From CAYJXK01 sp964374115 (lineage in GTDB: Bacteria > Patescibacteriota > Patescibacteriia > Magasanikbacterales > UBA922), in the NCBI GenBank assembly GCA_964374115.1, contig CAYJXK010000012.1, positions 1 to 22,092 of the forward strand: a stretch of 22,092 nucleotides of DNA, in the 5' to 3' direction. The position numbers and the translations under genes were made by a program. The notes beneath the pieces are model-generated. The model had not been told where the DNA came from and made no database searches. It worked only from the letters and a program-made list of their open reading frames with translations. Position 1 is the stretch's first letter; every line of letters starts with the position of its first letter. This document shows positions 1-9,100 of the stretch, piece after piece.

Positions 1-27
1 TAGAGGGAGAGATATATGTTTGGTATA

Positions 28-255
28 TCATGAGAAGAGGATGGTGTCAAATTGTTGTATACGATGAGTACATCTCTTTTTATACGTACCATCCGCAATG
101 AGATCAATGGCTTCTTGGCGATAGCGTTTATATGCTTCGCGTCGGCTAAGGGGGACTTCCTGCTCAATGGCCATACTCTCAAAAGCGACGTCAATGAAGG
201 TCTTGATGAAGCGTTCTTTTGAATATATTTTTTTGTTCGGTCTAGTTTTTGACAT
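28..255 (-). CDS. Small hypothetical protein, 75 aa
   Basis: I do not recognise this protein. The frame stays open upstream to 333, but I chose the ATG at 255 (MSKTRPNKKIYSKERF) because a promoter-like sequence (extended -10 at 291-299, -35 at 313-318) lies just upstream and would give a leader of about 30 nt; an upstream ATG at 333 would precede that promoter. The product is small and basic at its N-terminus, with no signal peptide or membrane segment, and has an Arg/Lys-rich middle (PLSRREAYKRYRQEA) that could be helical. No good Shine-Dalgarno is visible. Its promoter, but not its coding region, lies inside the 1807-bp duplication. A nucleic-acid-binding role would be a guess. It could also be a non-genic ORF. 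Confidence 0.45.
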   Translation of the reverse strand: MSKTRPNKKIYSKERFIKTFIDVAFESMAIEQEVPLSRREAYKRYRQEAIDLIADGTYKKRCTHRIQQFDTILFS

Positions 256-290
256 ATAGTTTGTCCAGATAGAATAGAGAAGATAAGAAT

Positions 291-318
291 AGTCTAGCAA
301 AATTATTGTCATTGACAA
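291..318 (-). promoter_or_regulatory. Candidate promoter for the small hypothetical gene
   Basis: On the minus strand, TTGTCA (318-313) is followed after 16 nt by TAGACT (296-291), preceded by TGC, which makes an extended -10. Transcription would start near 284, about 30 nt before the ATG at 255. The left breakpoint of the tandem duplication falls at about 283, right at the expected start site, so the complete promoter was duplicated and reappears at 2098-2125, where it points into the truncated copy of the giant gene. Confidence 0.45.
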
Positions 319-325
319 GAAAATG

Positions 326-334
326 TTATCCACA
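326..334 (+). promoter_or_regulatory. Consensus DnaA box
   Basis: TTATCCACA matches the DnaA 9-mer consensus exactly and lies in an AT-rich intergenic stretch; a weaker neighbour, TTATCCGAT, follows at 337-345. The same box recurs at 2133-2141 through the duplication. No cluster of boxes and no dnaA or dnaN is present, so an origin is not supported. It overlaps the region upstream of both divergent promoters, so a regulatory role is possible, as is chance. Confidence 0.4.
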
Positions 335-352
335 GTTTATCCGATTATTCAC

Positions 353-389
353 TTGACAACTTGACATTTTGACATTTGTGTGGTTTACT
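353..389 (+). promoter_or_regulatory. Candidate promoter with three 8-bp TTGACA repeats, upstream of the lipoprotein
   Basis: TTGACA occurs three times in phase at 353-358, 361-366 and 369-374, an exact 8-bp period. The middle copy is followed after 17 nt by TTTACT (384-389), a plausible -10 for a housekeeping sigma factor. The repeats could be alternative -35 boxes or a repeated operator. The resulting transcript would carry a leader of about 165 nt containing the rod-shaped RNA at 453-542. The identical array sits at 2160-2196 in copy 2. Confidence 0.4.
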
Positions 390-452
390 ACATGCAGATA
401 TATTTGCTCTTTTCAATAGAGGTGCGTCTGTATATTGACTGTCTGCATGACA

Positions 453-542
453 TGCATGGTGAATGTCGTGGATGATGCGATTTGTTGCCTCTGCGAGAGG
501 CGACCAAGGGCAATCGCATTAACCATGACATTCACACATGCA
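453..542 (+). ncRNA. Candidate structured RNA leader of the lipoprotein gene, copy 1
   Basis: The 90 nt fold into one long rod. The basal stem pairs 453-458 with 537-542, 459-467 with 527-535 (A536 bulged), G468 with U526, and 469-471 with 523-525, giving 19 pairs. A middle stem pairs ATGCGATT (475-482) with AATCGCAT (512-519). The tip is GCCTCT-GCG-AGAGGC (487-501). Between middle stem and tip is an asymmetric internal loop (483-486 against 502-511, GACCAAGGGC). The base closes 6 nt before the Shine-Dalgarno GGAGG at 548-552, so folding could influence translation. It matches no riboswitch class I can recall. The pairing is read from sequence; function is inference. Confidence 0.55.
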
Positions 543-558
543 CACATGGAGGCGTGTC

Positions 559-1185
559 ATGAAGAAGATGAACGCGATTCTGGTTCTCGTTCTCGTGTTC
601 TCGGCCATCCTCCTCTCTTCCTGCGAAGAGAAGGCGGCCACGAACGACGACCCCGTGGTTGTCGACAACGTCGGCGAAGACGAGGCCGGCAATCCTGGGA
701 ACGAAGTTCCGAGCGGCGGGACCAATGCCAACGAGGGATCCCCGATCGGCGAGATCGAGGGATGTGTCACGGTCGGCGAGACTGGCAACTGTCTTGATCC
801 TGGGTTCAACGAACCAGATCCGGTCCAGGAGCCGCCACTCACTTGCACAGACGAGATCGCGCAATTGTTCGGTCTCTGGATGTGCGAGTCTGACCCGATC
901 TTTCCGCTCGAGATCGTGGACAGATGCGACGAGGGCATCGTGCAGCTCTACCAGGATCGTTGCGGTGTATTTTACGACTGGCAGATTCCTGTCGCAGATG
1001 AACTTCCGCTCATCATTGAGTCAAGTACTCTCCCCGGTGGCTTCTTCGGCATAGAGATCACAGAAGATGGAAATCTTCGCACCTTCGTCTTCATGCCGAG
1101 TGAAGGCGATACGATCGACAAACCCTGGGGGGACGAGATCTACCATCGCCTCGAGGCTCCAAACCCCGAGACAGAAGCCGAATGA
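559..1185 (+). CDS. Acidic putative lipoprotein, copy 1 (208 aa)
   Basis: The start at 559 is chosen because GGAGG lies 6 nt upstream and the protein then begins MKKMNAILVLVLVFSAILLS, a typical lipoprotein signal peptide, followed by a lipobox (LLSSC) with the lipidated Cys near residue 22. The mature N-terminus is a low-complexity acidic linker rich in Asp, Glu, Gly and Asn. The C-terminal half is a small Cys-containing domain with several Cys and Trp residues that I cannot assign. It should be anchored outside the cytoplasmic membrane. It converges on the giant secreted-protein gene and shares a bidirectional terminator with it. By eye the gene is clearly richer in G+C than the operon next to it, which hints at a different origin. 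Function unknown. Confidence 0.75.
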   Translation: MKKMNAILVLVLVFSAILLSSCEEKAATNDDPVVVDNVGEDEAGNPGNEVPSGGTNANEGSPIGEIEGCVTVGETGNCLDPGFNEPDPVQEPPLTCTDEIAQLFGLWMCESDPIFPLEIVDRCDEGIVQLYQDRCGVFYDWQIPVADELPLIIESSTLPGGFFGIEITEDGNLRTFVFMPSEGDTIDKPWGDEIYHRLEAPNPETEAE

Positions 1186-1210
1186 CCAACTCGAGAGGCG
1201 CACCGCAACC

Positions 1211-1250
1211 GGGGGAGGAGACGTATTGCAATCGCAATCTCTCCTCTCCC
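1211..1250. terminator. GC-rich hairpin downstream of the lipoprotein, copy 1
   Basis: GGGGGAGGAGA (1211-1221) pairs with TCTCCTCTCCC (1240-1250) with one mismatch, and an inner stem ATTGC/GCAAT (1225-1229/1234-1238) extends it. It lies 26 nt after the lipoprotein stop codon and just before the A/T-flanked terminator, so it is probably an mRNA 3' stabiliser or part of a double terminator. An identical copy is at 3018-3057. Confidence 0.55.
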
Positions 1251-1260
1251 GAAACTTGAA

Positions 1261-1303
1261 AACAAAAAAAGACCCATGCAATGATGACGAGTCTTTTTTT
1301 GTT
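1261..1303. terminator. Bidirectional intrinsic terminator, copy 1
   Basis: AACAAAAAAAGAC (1261-1273) is perfectly complementary to GTCTTTTTTTGTT (1291-1303). The stem thus carries a U-run on its 3' side on either strand, suited to ending the plus-strand lipoprotein transcript and the opposing giant-gene transcript (stop codon at 1307 here, 3114 in copy 2). Confidence 0.7.
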
Positions 1304-1306
1304 TGT

Positions 1307-2140
1307 CTAATCATTTGGGACGACAATGATCAGTCCTTGATAGTAGGTCCATGGTAGGTCTTCTGTTTTGTCCAATAATGATGAATCGCACTTACCCAAT
1401 CCCCCATCATAAATCCCATCCCCATCCACCACAAACCCTTCCACAGTATAATTATCTGTTTGTTCTAATTTTTTTTGCGCAAGCCAGCCTTTCTGCCACG
1501 GATGATTTTCAGCGGCATTGATCGATCCATTGCAAAATCCCCAATTATCAAAGACTTGCACCCGTGGACGGTAGACGCAGACAGATTCGGGTTCATTGCC
1601 AGGGCCCAGAAGCGATATGATTTGGTTCTGTTGCGTTTTGGTGAGTGTGCCAAAGGCGACATCCGCATTTTGCGTGGTGCAGGTGTAGGTGTAGTCCGCG
1701 AGAAATGGTTTTGGGGTGCAGGCGCGGGCTGGGTCGTCTCCGAATCGAGATGTATTGAATGAATCAAATTGCGTATCAAAGGTAAGATTCGAAGCTGGTG
1801 GAAGATTTGCTTGCTTTACGCATTCTTCCCCGCTCCCGATCGGACATTCCCCAATCTTGTCTTCATAATCTTGACAGGTGATCAAATCCGGCACAAGTTT
1901 TGTGTTTTTCTTCCAGCAGTGGCCGATGTCCCCGGATGTACTTTCGCAATATGGTTTGTAATTGGCATACCTGCCATATTGATTTTTGTTGGTGATAAAT
2001 CCTGTCATAGGATCATCCCAATCAATCATGATCCGTTTGATCGGCATGTGGTTGTCGTCGGCGATGGCGAAAAATTTCGCGATCGCGTAATAAGAATAGT
2101 CTAGCAAAATTATTGTCATTGACAAGAAAATGTTATCCAC
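1307..2140 (-). pseudogene. Truncated C-terminal fragment of the giant secreted protein, fused to foreign upstream sequence
   Basis: From 2089 down to 1307 this is identical to the last ~260 codons of the giant gene (3896-3114). Upstream of 2089 the frame continues in phase into sequence from upstream of the small hypothetical gene, adding a 17-residue segment beginning MDNIFLSMT. The fusion arises from the duplication and lacks the signal peptide and Cys-rich body. The duplicated small-gene promoter (2098-2125) points into it with a start near 2091, so the 2140 ATG would not be on that transcript; the first downstream ATG in frame is at 2047 and has no clear Shine-Dalgarno. I regard it as a non-functional by-product. 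Confidence 0.8.
2098..2125 (-). promoter_or_regulatory. Duplicated promoter now facing the truncated giant-gene fragment
   Basis: This is an exact copy of the extended -10 promoter at 291-318 (TTGTCA, 16 nt, TGC-TAGACT). Its predicted start falls at the novel junction, so any transcript would consist of the truncated giant-gene tail and end at the terminator at 1261-1303. Confidence 0.4.
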
Positions 2141-2159
2141 AGTTTATCCGATTATTCAC

Positions 2160-2196
2160 TTGACAACTTGACATTTTGACATTTGTGTGGTTTACT
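2160..2196 (+). promoter_or_regulatory. Candidate lipoprotein promoter, copy 2
   Basis: An identical copy of the TTGACA array and the TTTACT -10 candidate lies 1807 bp downstream of the first. Both lipoprotein copies therefore keep their full upstream region, including a DnaA box at 2133-2141. Confidence 0.4.
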
Positions 2197-2259
2197 ACAT
2201 GCAGATATATTTGCTCTTTTCAATAGAGGTGCGTCTGTATATTGACTGTCTGCATGACA

Positions 2260-2349
2260 TGCATGGTGAATGTCGTGGATGATGCGATTTGTTGCCTCTG
2301 CGAGAGGCGACCAAGGGCAATCGCATTAACCATGACATTCACACATGCA
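2260..2349 (+). ncRNA. Candidate structured RNA leader of the lipoprotein gene, copy 2
   Basis: Same rod-shaped hairpin as at 453-542, with the same basal stem, asymmetric internal loop and GCCTCT-GCG-AGAGGC tip. The two copies do not differ, so they give no covariation evidence. Confidence 0.55.
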
Positions 2350-2365
2350 CACATGGAGGCGTGTC

Positions 2366-2992
2366 ATGAAGAAGATGAACGCGATTCTGGTTCTCGTTCT
2401 CGTGTTCTCGGCCATCCTCCTCTCTTCCTGCGAAGAGAAGGCGGCCACGAACGACGACCCCGTGGTTGTCGACAACGTCGGCGAAGACGAGGCCGGCAAT
2501 CCTGGGAACGAAGTTCCGAGCGGCGGGACCAATGCCAACGAGGGATCCCCGATCGGCGAGATCGAGGGATGTGTCACGGTCGGCGAGACTGGCAACTGTC
2601 TTGATCCTGGGTTCAACGAACCAGATCCGGTCCAGGAGCCGCCACTCACTTGCACAGACGAGATCGCGCAATTGTTCGGTCTCTGGATGTGCGAGTCTGA
2701 CCCGATCTTTCCGCTCGAGATCGTGGACAGATGCGACGAGGGCATCGTGCAGCTCTACCAGGATCGTTGCGGTGTATTTTACGACTGGCAGATTCCTGTC
2801 GCAGATGAACTTCCGCTCATCATTGAGTCAAGTACTCTCCCCGGTGGCTTCTTCGGCATAGAGATCACAGAAGATGGAAATCTTCGCACCTTCGTCTTCA
2901 TGCCGAGTGAAGGCGATACGATCGACAAACCCTGGGGGGACGAGATCTACCATCGCCTCGAGGCTCCAAACCCCGAGACAGAAGCCGAATGA
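2366..2992 (+). CDS. Acidic putative lipoprotein, copy 2 (208 aa)
   Basis: Identical to the gene at 559-1185, with the same leader RNA, Shine-Dalgarno (GGAGG at 2355-2359), lipoprotein signal peptide with LLSSC lipobox, acidic linker and unassigned Cys-containing C-terminal domain. This copy directly faces the intact giant gene across the terminator at 3068-3110. Two perfect copies would double the gene dose if the duplication is real. Confidence 0.75.
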   Translation: MKKMNAILVLVLVFSAILLSSCEEKAATNDDPVVVDNVGEDEAGNPGNEVPSGGTNANEGSPIGEIEGCVTVGETGNCLDPGFNEPDPVQEPPLTCTDEIAQLFGLWMCESDPIFPLEIVDRCDEGIVQLYQDRCGVFYDWQIPVADELPLIIESSTLPGGFFGIEITEDGNLRTFVFMPSEGDTIDKPWGDEIYHRLEAPNPETEAE

Positions 2993-3017
2993 CCAACTCG
3001 AGAGGCGCACCGCAACC

Positions 3018-3057
3018 GGGGGAGGAGACGTATTGCAATCGCAATCTCTCCTCTCCC
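3018..3057. terminator. GC-rich hairpin downstream of the lipoprotein, copy 2
   Basis: Identical to the hairpin at 1211-1250: GGGGGAGGAGA pairs with TCTCCTCTCCC around an inner ATTGC/GCAAT stem. It lies between the lipoprotein stop and the bidirectional terminator. Confidence 0.55.
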
Positions 3058-3067
3058 GAAACTTGAA

Positions 3068-3110
3068 AACAAAAAAAGACCCATGCAATGATGACGAGTC
3101 TTTTTTTGTT
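3068..3110. terminator. Bidirectional intrinsic terminator between lipoprotein copy 2 and the giant gene
   Basis: Perfect stem AACAAAAAAAGAC/GTCTTTTTTTGTT. It starts 75 nt after the lipoprotein stop and ends 3 nt from the giant-gene stop codon at 3114, so on the minus strand it closes the whole operon that begins near 19400. Confidence 0.75.
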
Positions 3111-3113
3111 TGT

Positions 3114-6100
3114 CTAATCATTTGGGACGACAATGATCAGTCCTTGATAGTAGGTCCATGGTAGGTCTTCTGTTTTGTCCAATAATGATGAATCGCACTT
3201 ACCCAATCCCCCATCATAAATCCCATCCCCATCCACCACAAACCCTTCCACAGTATAATTATCTGTTTGTTCTAATTTTTTTTGCGCAAGCCAGCCTTTC
3301 TGCCACGGATGATTTTCAGCGGCATTGATCGATCCATTGCAAAATCCCCAATTATCAAAGACTTGCACCCGTGGACGGTAGACGCAGACAGATTCGGGTT
3401 CATTGCCAGGGCCCAGAAGCGATATGATTTGGTTCTGTTGCGTTTTGGTGAGTGTGCCAAAGGCGACATCCGCATTTTGCGTGGTGCAGGTGTAGGTGTA
3501 GTCCGCGAGAAATGGTTTTGGGGTGCAGGCGCGGGCTGGGTCGTCTCCGAATCGAGATGTATTGAATGAATCAAATTGCGTATCAAAGGTAAGATTCGAA
3601 GCTGGTGGAAGATTTGCTTGCTTTACGCATTCTTCCCCGCTCCCGATCGGACATTCCCCAATCTTGTCTTCATAATCTTGACAGGTGATCAAATCCGGCA
3701 CAAGTTTTGTGTTTTTCTTCCAGCAGTGGCCGATGTCCCCGGATGTACTTTCGCAATATGGTTTGTAATTGGCATACCTGCCATATTGATTTTTGTTGGT
3801 GATAAATCCTGTCATAGGATCATCCCAATCAATCATGATCCGTTTGATCGGCATGTGGTTGTCGTCGGCGATGGCGAAAAATTTCGCGATCGCGTAAAAG
3901 GATCCTACTCCCACGTGCATATACGGCTCAGCGCCGCCAAAGATGGCTTCGTCTGCTGTGCCATCTTTGTCATAATCCTCGAGCGTGCCATTCTTGGCGC
4001 TGTTGTTGCCGATGATGGTGAAATTGTTTTTTTCTCCAGGCGTGCAGGTCTGACCTGGGTTTTCAGGGAAACATCGAGCCGGGTTGAGGGAATAGATGGC
4101 GGGTGGGAGACCGCGCAGATTTTCTTGATTCGCAAAATCCAAACCTGATATTGGCACTTTTTCCAACTCGTTACTGCTCGCGTCTTTCCAATCGCTGAAT
4201 ATATCTTGTCCTATCCAATTACCCGCTTGTTTTGTTTTGGCATACATGGCAACGAAAAGCCGCGCGAGCGCCTGTTCCGCGTTTTGCTCGGTCGCTGTGG
4301 AATTATTAGAAGACTCTGCTCCGGGTGGTGTGAGTTGATATTGAATTTTTTTGCTATATAGTTTGTCGCTATCGTATGTCTCTTTGCTTGATGCATTGAG
4401 GAGATTCTCACACACAGTAGTGAAGGACACCTCATACCCCTTTACTGGTGATCCTGTACACATATACGGCATCCCATCCACACCAGGATCTTGAAAATGA
4501 AAATCCTTAATCGTGCTCCATGTATCCTTGTTGAATTTCCAAAAATCCTGGTTCAGCCCGCCATACGGATGTTGTGGAAACGGGGACAATGTGACAGCAT
4601 TTGCTATCGTCACATCTTTTTCATTGTTCTTTTTCCATACCCGATTGGTCCATGCTTTGTTTTGAAACTCATCTTCCCCGACCGCAGACACCAAATATGT
4701 GCACCGAGGAAAGACATCGGCGATCACTGCGAAGTTGACTGATACGTTTTTGCTATCATCTGCTTCTATACATGCACGCGTGATGTATCCCAAAAATGCA
4801 CCGTCGGCATTGAAATCAAGGCCAATGGCAATAAATGACTGATTTGAATCATTATCTTGGCAAAATAATTTTTTGTCAATCTTCCCATCCGTCACGGGAG
4901 AAAACATATCTGTGATTCCTGATGGGAAGATGTTGGAAAGTGGAATTGCTTTTTCTGAAACCTGATTAGGAAAATTTGCAATCAATGGCAGTTCGCTTTT
5001 GTTGTTCGGCCCATAAAATACCAATACATACCGACGCGCTATTGTTTGAGAATTATCGCTATCAAACCCGTCTCCAAAACCAAAATTCTCGTAATAATTG
5101 GATTGTGGGTTGTTAATCAAATATGTTACTGTCAATGCTTTTTTATTTTCCGCTAATTCTTGTTGTGTGCAATATGAAAGAGAAGTATTCGAATTACTAC
5201 ACAGTGTGTTCGCTTCGCGGATTATCGCTTTTCCGTTTCCCGCAGTATCCAGTTCAACAAAATCAATAAAAACATCTTCGGCAAGAAGCGATGGCAAATA
5301 ATTGTTGTCTACCCCTCCGGGAAACAAAGTCGGGACGAAATAAATGCGTCGCACATCTTGATATCGCAATGCCCACTCAAAAGGAGACCGAATCAATCCT
5401 TCATACGGTTCTTGGTCAGAACCGAGTTTTGCATGTGTCAGATAAGGCCCAGGAGAAAGGTAAGACACATTCACCTTATTTCCTTTCATGCTTGTTTGCA
5501 CTTCACTTGTGGGAGATAGTAAATAATCTTTCTCTACTATTTTGTTGTCTTCCAGGGATTCTCGCGGCGGATGAGGCAAGATACCCATTGTTTCGGAATT
5601 CTTTCCAGCGTTAAGATACTTTTCCGCTGAAAAAGGAATAAGAGTATATGGGTAGCTGTTGATCTTTCCATTAATATCTTTTATATTCACAAATTCGGTT
5701 CCAAAGTTATTCACATAGTCTCCCGCTTCTGTCCGCAAGACTATAGCCCCATCCCCAAACCTATCCTTCGCGAATTCTTGCATCGCCGCGTAGAGATGCA
5801 GTCCGCTTTGATCTGATTTGGTATCATTCGCCAAGTTACAGGCTGCGAAACCGTATCCTGTAGGAAAATTCTTATTAATAGAGTAGTCCGCCGAATTACA
5901 GCTATCATTTATTTCGCATAAGACGGGATCTTGCGGAGCAATTGATGAGACTTTGCATACAGGTCGTGGGATGTTGTTGTCAAAAGAAAAAAGATCGTTG
6001 AAAAGATCGGAAATGCCACTGATCGATTGAGCATACACGCTGTTGGATAACCAATTGACTGGAACAGGAATAGAATCAGTAATAATTTGGTTGAGATTCG

Positions 6101-9100
6101 TGTTCGGAATATCATAGGCATTGCCGGTCGCATTGAGACAATATGCCCCGTTCCATTTCTCATTTTGCGTATCAAGCGCAATAGTAAATCCTGTCTTCGA
6201 ATCATTGTGATACACATCCACCCCAGAGGCAGACACATCGAGCGGCAGCCAATTGTGACAGACAAAGTCATTGGTCTCCACCCCGAGCGGCCGGCTTTTA
6301 TCTTTTTCCAAACAATAGCCTGTGACGCCGATGTTGGTGGACTTGCTGGTTTCTTTTGTGCCGATACAAAGAAGAAGGTTGTTGTTATTACCACAATCGC
6401 TGTCTTTCGTGCATGATTTCCCTACTTCTTCCGTATCTTCAATCACAGCCCCTGTCTTTGGCTGGCATAAGCCTGTCGGCGCCACAGGATTCCCGCTCCA
6501 ATAGCCCACTCTGCTATTTTCGTACACGATTTTTTTATAATTGCATGAACAATCGCCATCTTGGCAAAAATTCGCTTTCTCGAATCCTTTCATGATGTCT
6601 TTTTCGAACAATTTGAATGAGTTAAATTGATCTTTTTTTACACCAGCAAAAAAAGACGGATATGGCGCGGTGGCTTCTGGAAATACTTTGCACGAAGCAG
6701 GCAAGAGATCATTACTTCCCGCTTCTGTGCCAAATTGGCCATCAACCCCGAGCCCCCCAACCGGATACGCGCAGATACCATTGAAGCACACCCCTTTTCC
6801 GTCCAATCCACACAACTCTTTATCTTTTTTTGGAGTGAGAGAAGAGTTGCTTTTGGTATAGCACAGGGCAGAATCCGGAGCGTTTTTCGTATTGGATTCA
6901 TCGAGTTTGTAGACCACAGACTGGACATCTGGCTCATTGCCTTGGCCAATCGTAATATAGGCATAATCATTGACCTGATACCGATTGAACAGAGAATGGC
7001 CGCTGTATTCCTCAGCATACCACGATGATGGCACGCCAACCAAACGAAAAAGATATCTCTGTTCATCAAGGAATTTCGCCCCATGCGGCGCGTCGCTTGG
7101 ATCCACAAATTCCACACAGCGATTGCCCTCACGAGCGCGACACGCGCGATAATCATAGCACAAATCAGCGACCGTACCATTGTCGAGCGTGGTCGGAATG
7201 GATGTGCGGCAGGCGAGCCATTCAGAGCATTCCCGATCGCGGGTCACTTTCATCACGATATTGCTATCCCCGCCTTTGGGGGACGCGGCCGAGATAGGCG
7301 AAACCAAAGAGTCGGCCTGACTCGCGCTCTTGTTATACGACTGTTGCGCGATGTACGGCGTGTTGGGTTCATTGGTCTTATTGAACAGCACACAACCTTC
7401 TTTCAGGCTCACCTGCCCTTGGCATTGATTGACTTGCGCGAGCGTGGTTTCGTTGAACAATATATAATACGGCTTGCCGCCTGTCTTGTCGTTGCTGGTA
7501 TCTGCCGGATCAACGAGCTCGGTACAGCCGATTTCTGTTTGCTCACACATTCCCACATATCCATCGTATTCATTTGAATTATTCGACCAGATGCCATAAT
7601 AAGGATTTTGCGATTCATTTTTTCCATCGAGAAGGATATAGTCGCTGTAACACGCGATTTGGCCGATACCAACACATTTCTTCCCGCTTTCGCAATGAGC
7701 ATCCTGTTTGCATGACAGTGTGGACGCACCGCATTGTCCAATGTCTTTTTTCACCCATCCTTCGCGCGTGATCCCATCGAGATCGGTATAGCTTTTTTTG
7801 TATTCACACAGCGTATTGCCATCGACTGTCGGATCTTTGAAAAACTGCGCGCTTTTGCCAGAAGCAAATTGACTGCATCCCAACAGATCATCGCGGCAAA
7901 TGATACTGTCTCCCCCGGTATATTTTTCTGGATTGTTCATGAGGTATACTTCGGAAAATTGATAGGAACTGCTCACAAATCCGTCCGGCAGTATTTTTTC
8001 TTCCAAACCGAATTTTTGACAGCCGCGAAACGCGTCACTGCATTGAAATTCCTGGCGGATGGCAAGGAACAGCGGATCGGATTCCGGTGTATCGGCAGGG
8101 ATGACAATGGTGGATGCCACGATAGAAAAAGCGCTCGGCAGTGCGGACGATTCTGGCGCAATGATTGGACCTTGGATAAAACACGAAGAGGCGCCGGGTT
8201 TCACCGCGCATGAATAGGTTTTTTCATCCATCACACTCGAACATGTTCCTGTCCCTGATTCAGATCCCGATTGCGTACAAAGCACATTGAACAATTGCCG
8301 CTCATTCGCGCCTTCTCCGGAAACGGTATTCCATGTATCGTATACCGCGCTACAACCGACCGCTTCTTCGCGACAAAGATTCGCGAATGTGGTGGCAAAC
8401 ACATTGTCTGCTTTGCTATTGGTATAGGCAGAGCAACCAAGCGCGCCGCCAGGCAGAGCGTCGAGCGGGTTCGCGTCGCAGACAATTGGCGCATCAGCAG
8501 AAACAATTTGACCTGATCCGGCTGGATACTGTACCTGCTGTTTCCAAGAATCTTTCACAAGATATTCCTGATCCGAAAGACGCACGAGCCGAACTGAATC
8601 GAGGAAATATTCCCCTTTTCCACCTCCTGAAAATGCTTGGCGGACAAACCTAAGATAGGTGTCTTTGGCGGAATCTCCTGTGAATTGCACCGGGCCGATC
8701 TTATATTCTTGCCACGTATTCCCCAGTTTGACTGGAAGAGAAGCGCCGGTCGTCGGATCTACGGTAAATGACCATTCATCTCCTACGGCTGTTTTTTGTG
8801 TCAATGTCACTAACAGCTGTTGTGGTGTTCCCCTTGCCCAAAAAGACAATTCATACCAATTGTTGTCCGCGCTTTCGCTTCCACCCTGAAGCGTATTGAC
8901 CGGAATGAGACGCTCGACCAGATCCACATTCACAGAAAGAGAATAGAGCCCCACCTGTATGGACTCAGACACCACTTTGACTCCGGCGCTCTTCGGATTG
9001 CTCTCCCACGCGCCTTTGGCTTTTGTGAGCGCGTCTCCGTCTGATCCAGATGGCTCAAACACATCCAAGAACACTGTCTCCACATTATTTCCATTGTTCC

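Larger units (their letters stand above)
283..2089. repeat. Tandem direct duplication, copy 1 (1807-bp unit)
   Basis: Sequence from 283 on recurs at an offset of exactly 1807 bp. Identity runs from 283 to 2090 against 2090 to 3897, with only one base (A) shared at the junction. Flanking bases differ at once: G282 vs A2089 on the left, T2091 vs A3898 on the right. I saw no mismatch by eye, and all reading frames in the two copies translate identically. The unit holds the minus-strand promoter, a DnaA box, the lipoprotein gene with its RNA leader, the bidirectional terminator and the last ~260 codons of the giant gene. The right breakpoint lies 2 nt beyond the palindrome CGCGATCGCG. It may be a real recent duplication or an assembly artefact. 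Confidence 0.95.
2090..3896. repeat. Tandem direct duplication, copy 2 (1807-bp unit)
   Basis: This is the second head-to-tail copy. Its right part (3114-3896) is the authentic 3' end of the giant gene, whose reading frame continues without interruption to 12239, so this copy's right flank is probably ancestral. Its left edge is the novel junction: sequence next to the small gene's promoter abuts an internal giant-gene position at 2089/2090. The ancestral layout was therefore probably small gene, lipoprotein, intact giant gene. Confidence 0.95.

Noticed and set aside
326..334. Possible replication origin at the DnaA box
   Set aside because: There is only one consensus box per repeat copy, no cluster, no dnaA/dnaN/rpmH context and no clear unwinding element; a single 9-mer can occur by chance.
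435..797. Plus-strand frame beginning MTVCMTCMVNVV and its copy at 2242-2604
   Set aside because: It overlaps the leader RNA and the lipoprotein gene in another frame and becomes Arg-rich low-complexity sequence, typical of an out-of-frame reading of a GC-rich gene.
3576..4148. 190-codon plus-strand frame opposite the end of the giant gene
   Set aside because: Antisense to a continuous frame of over 3000 codons, without a start context or recognisable protein features.
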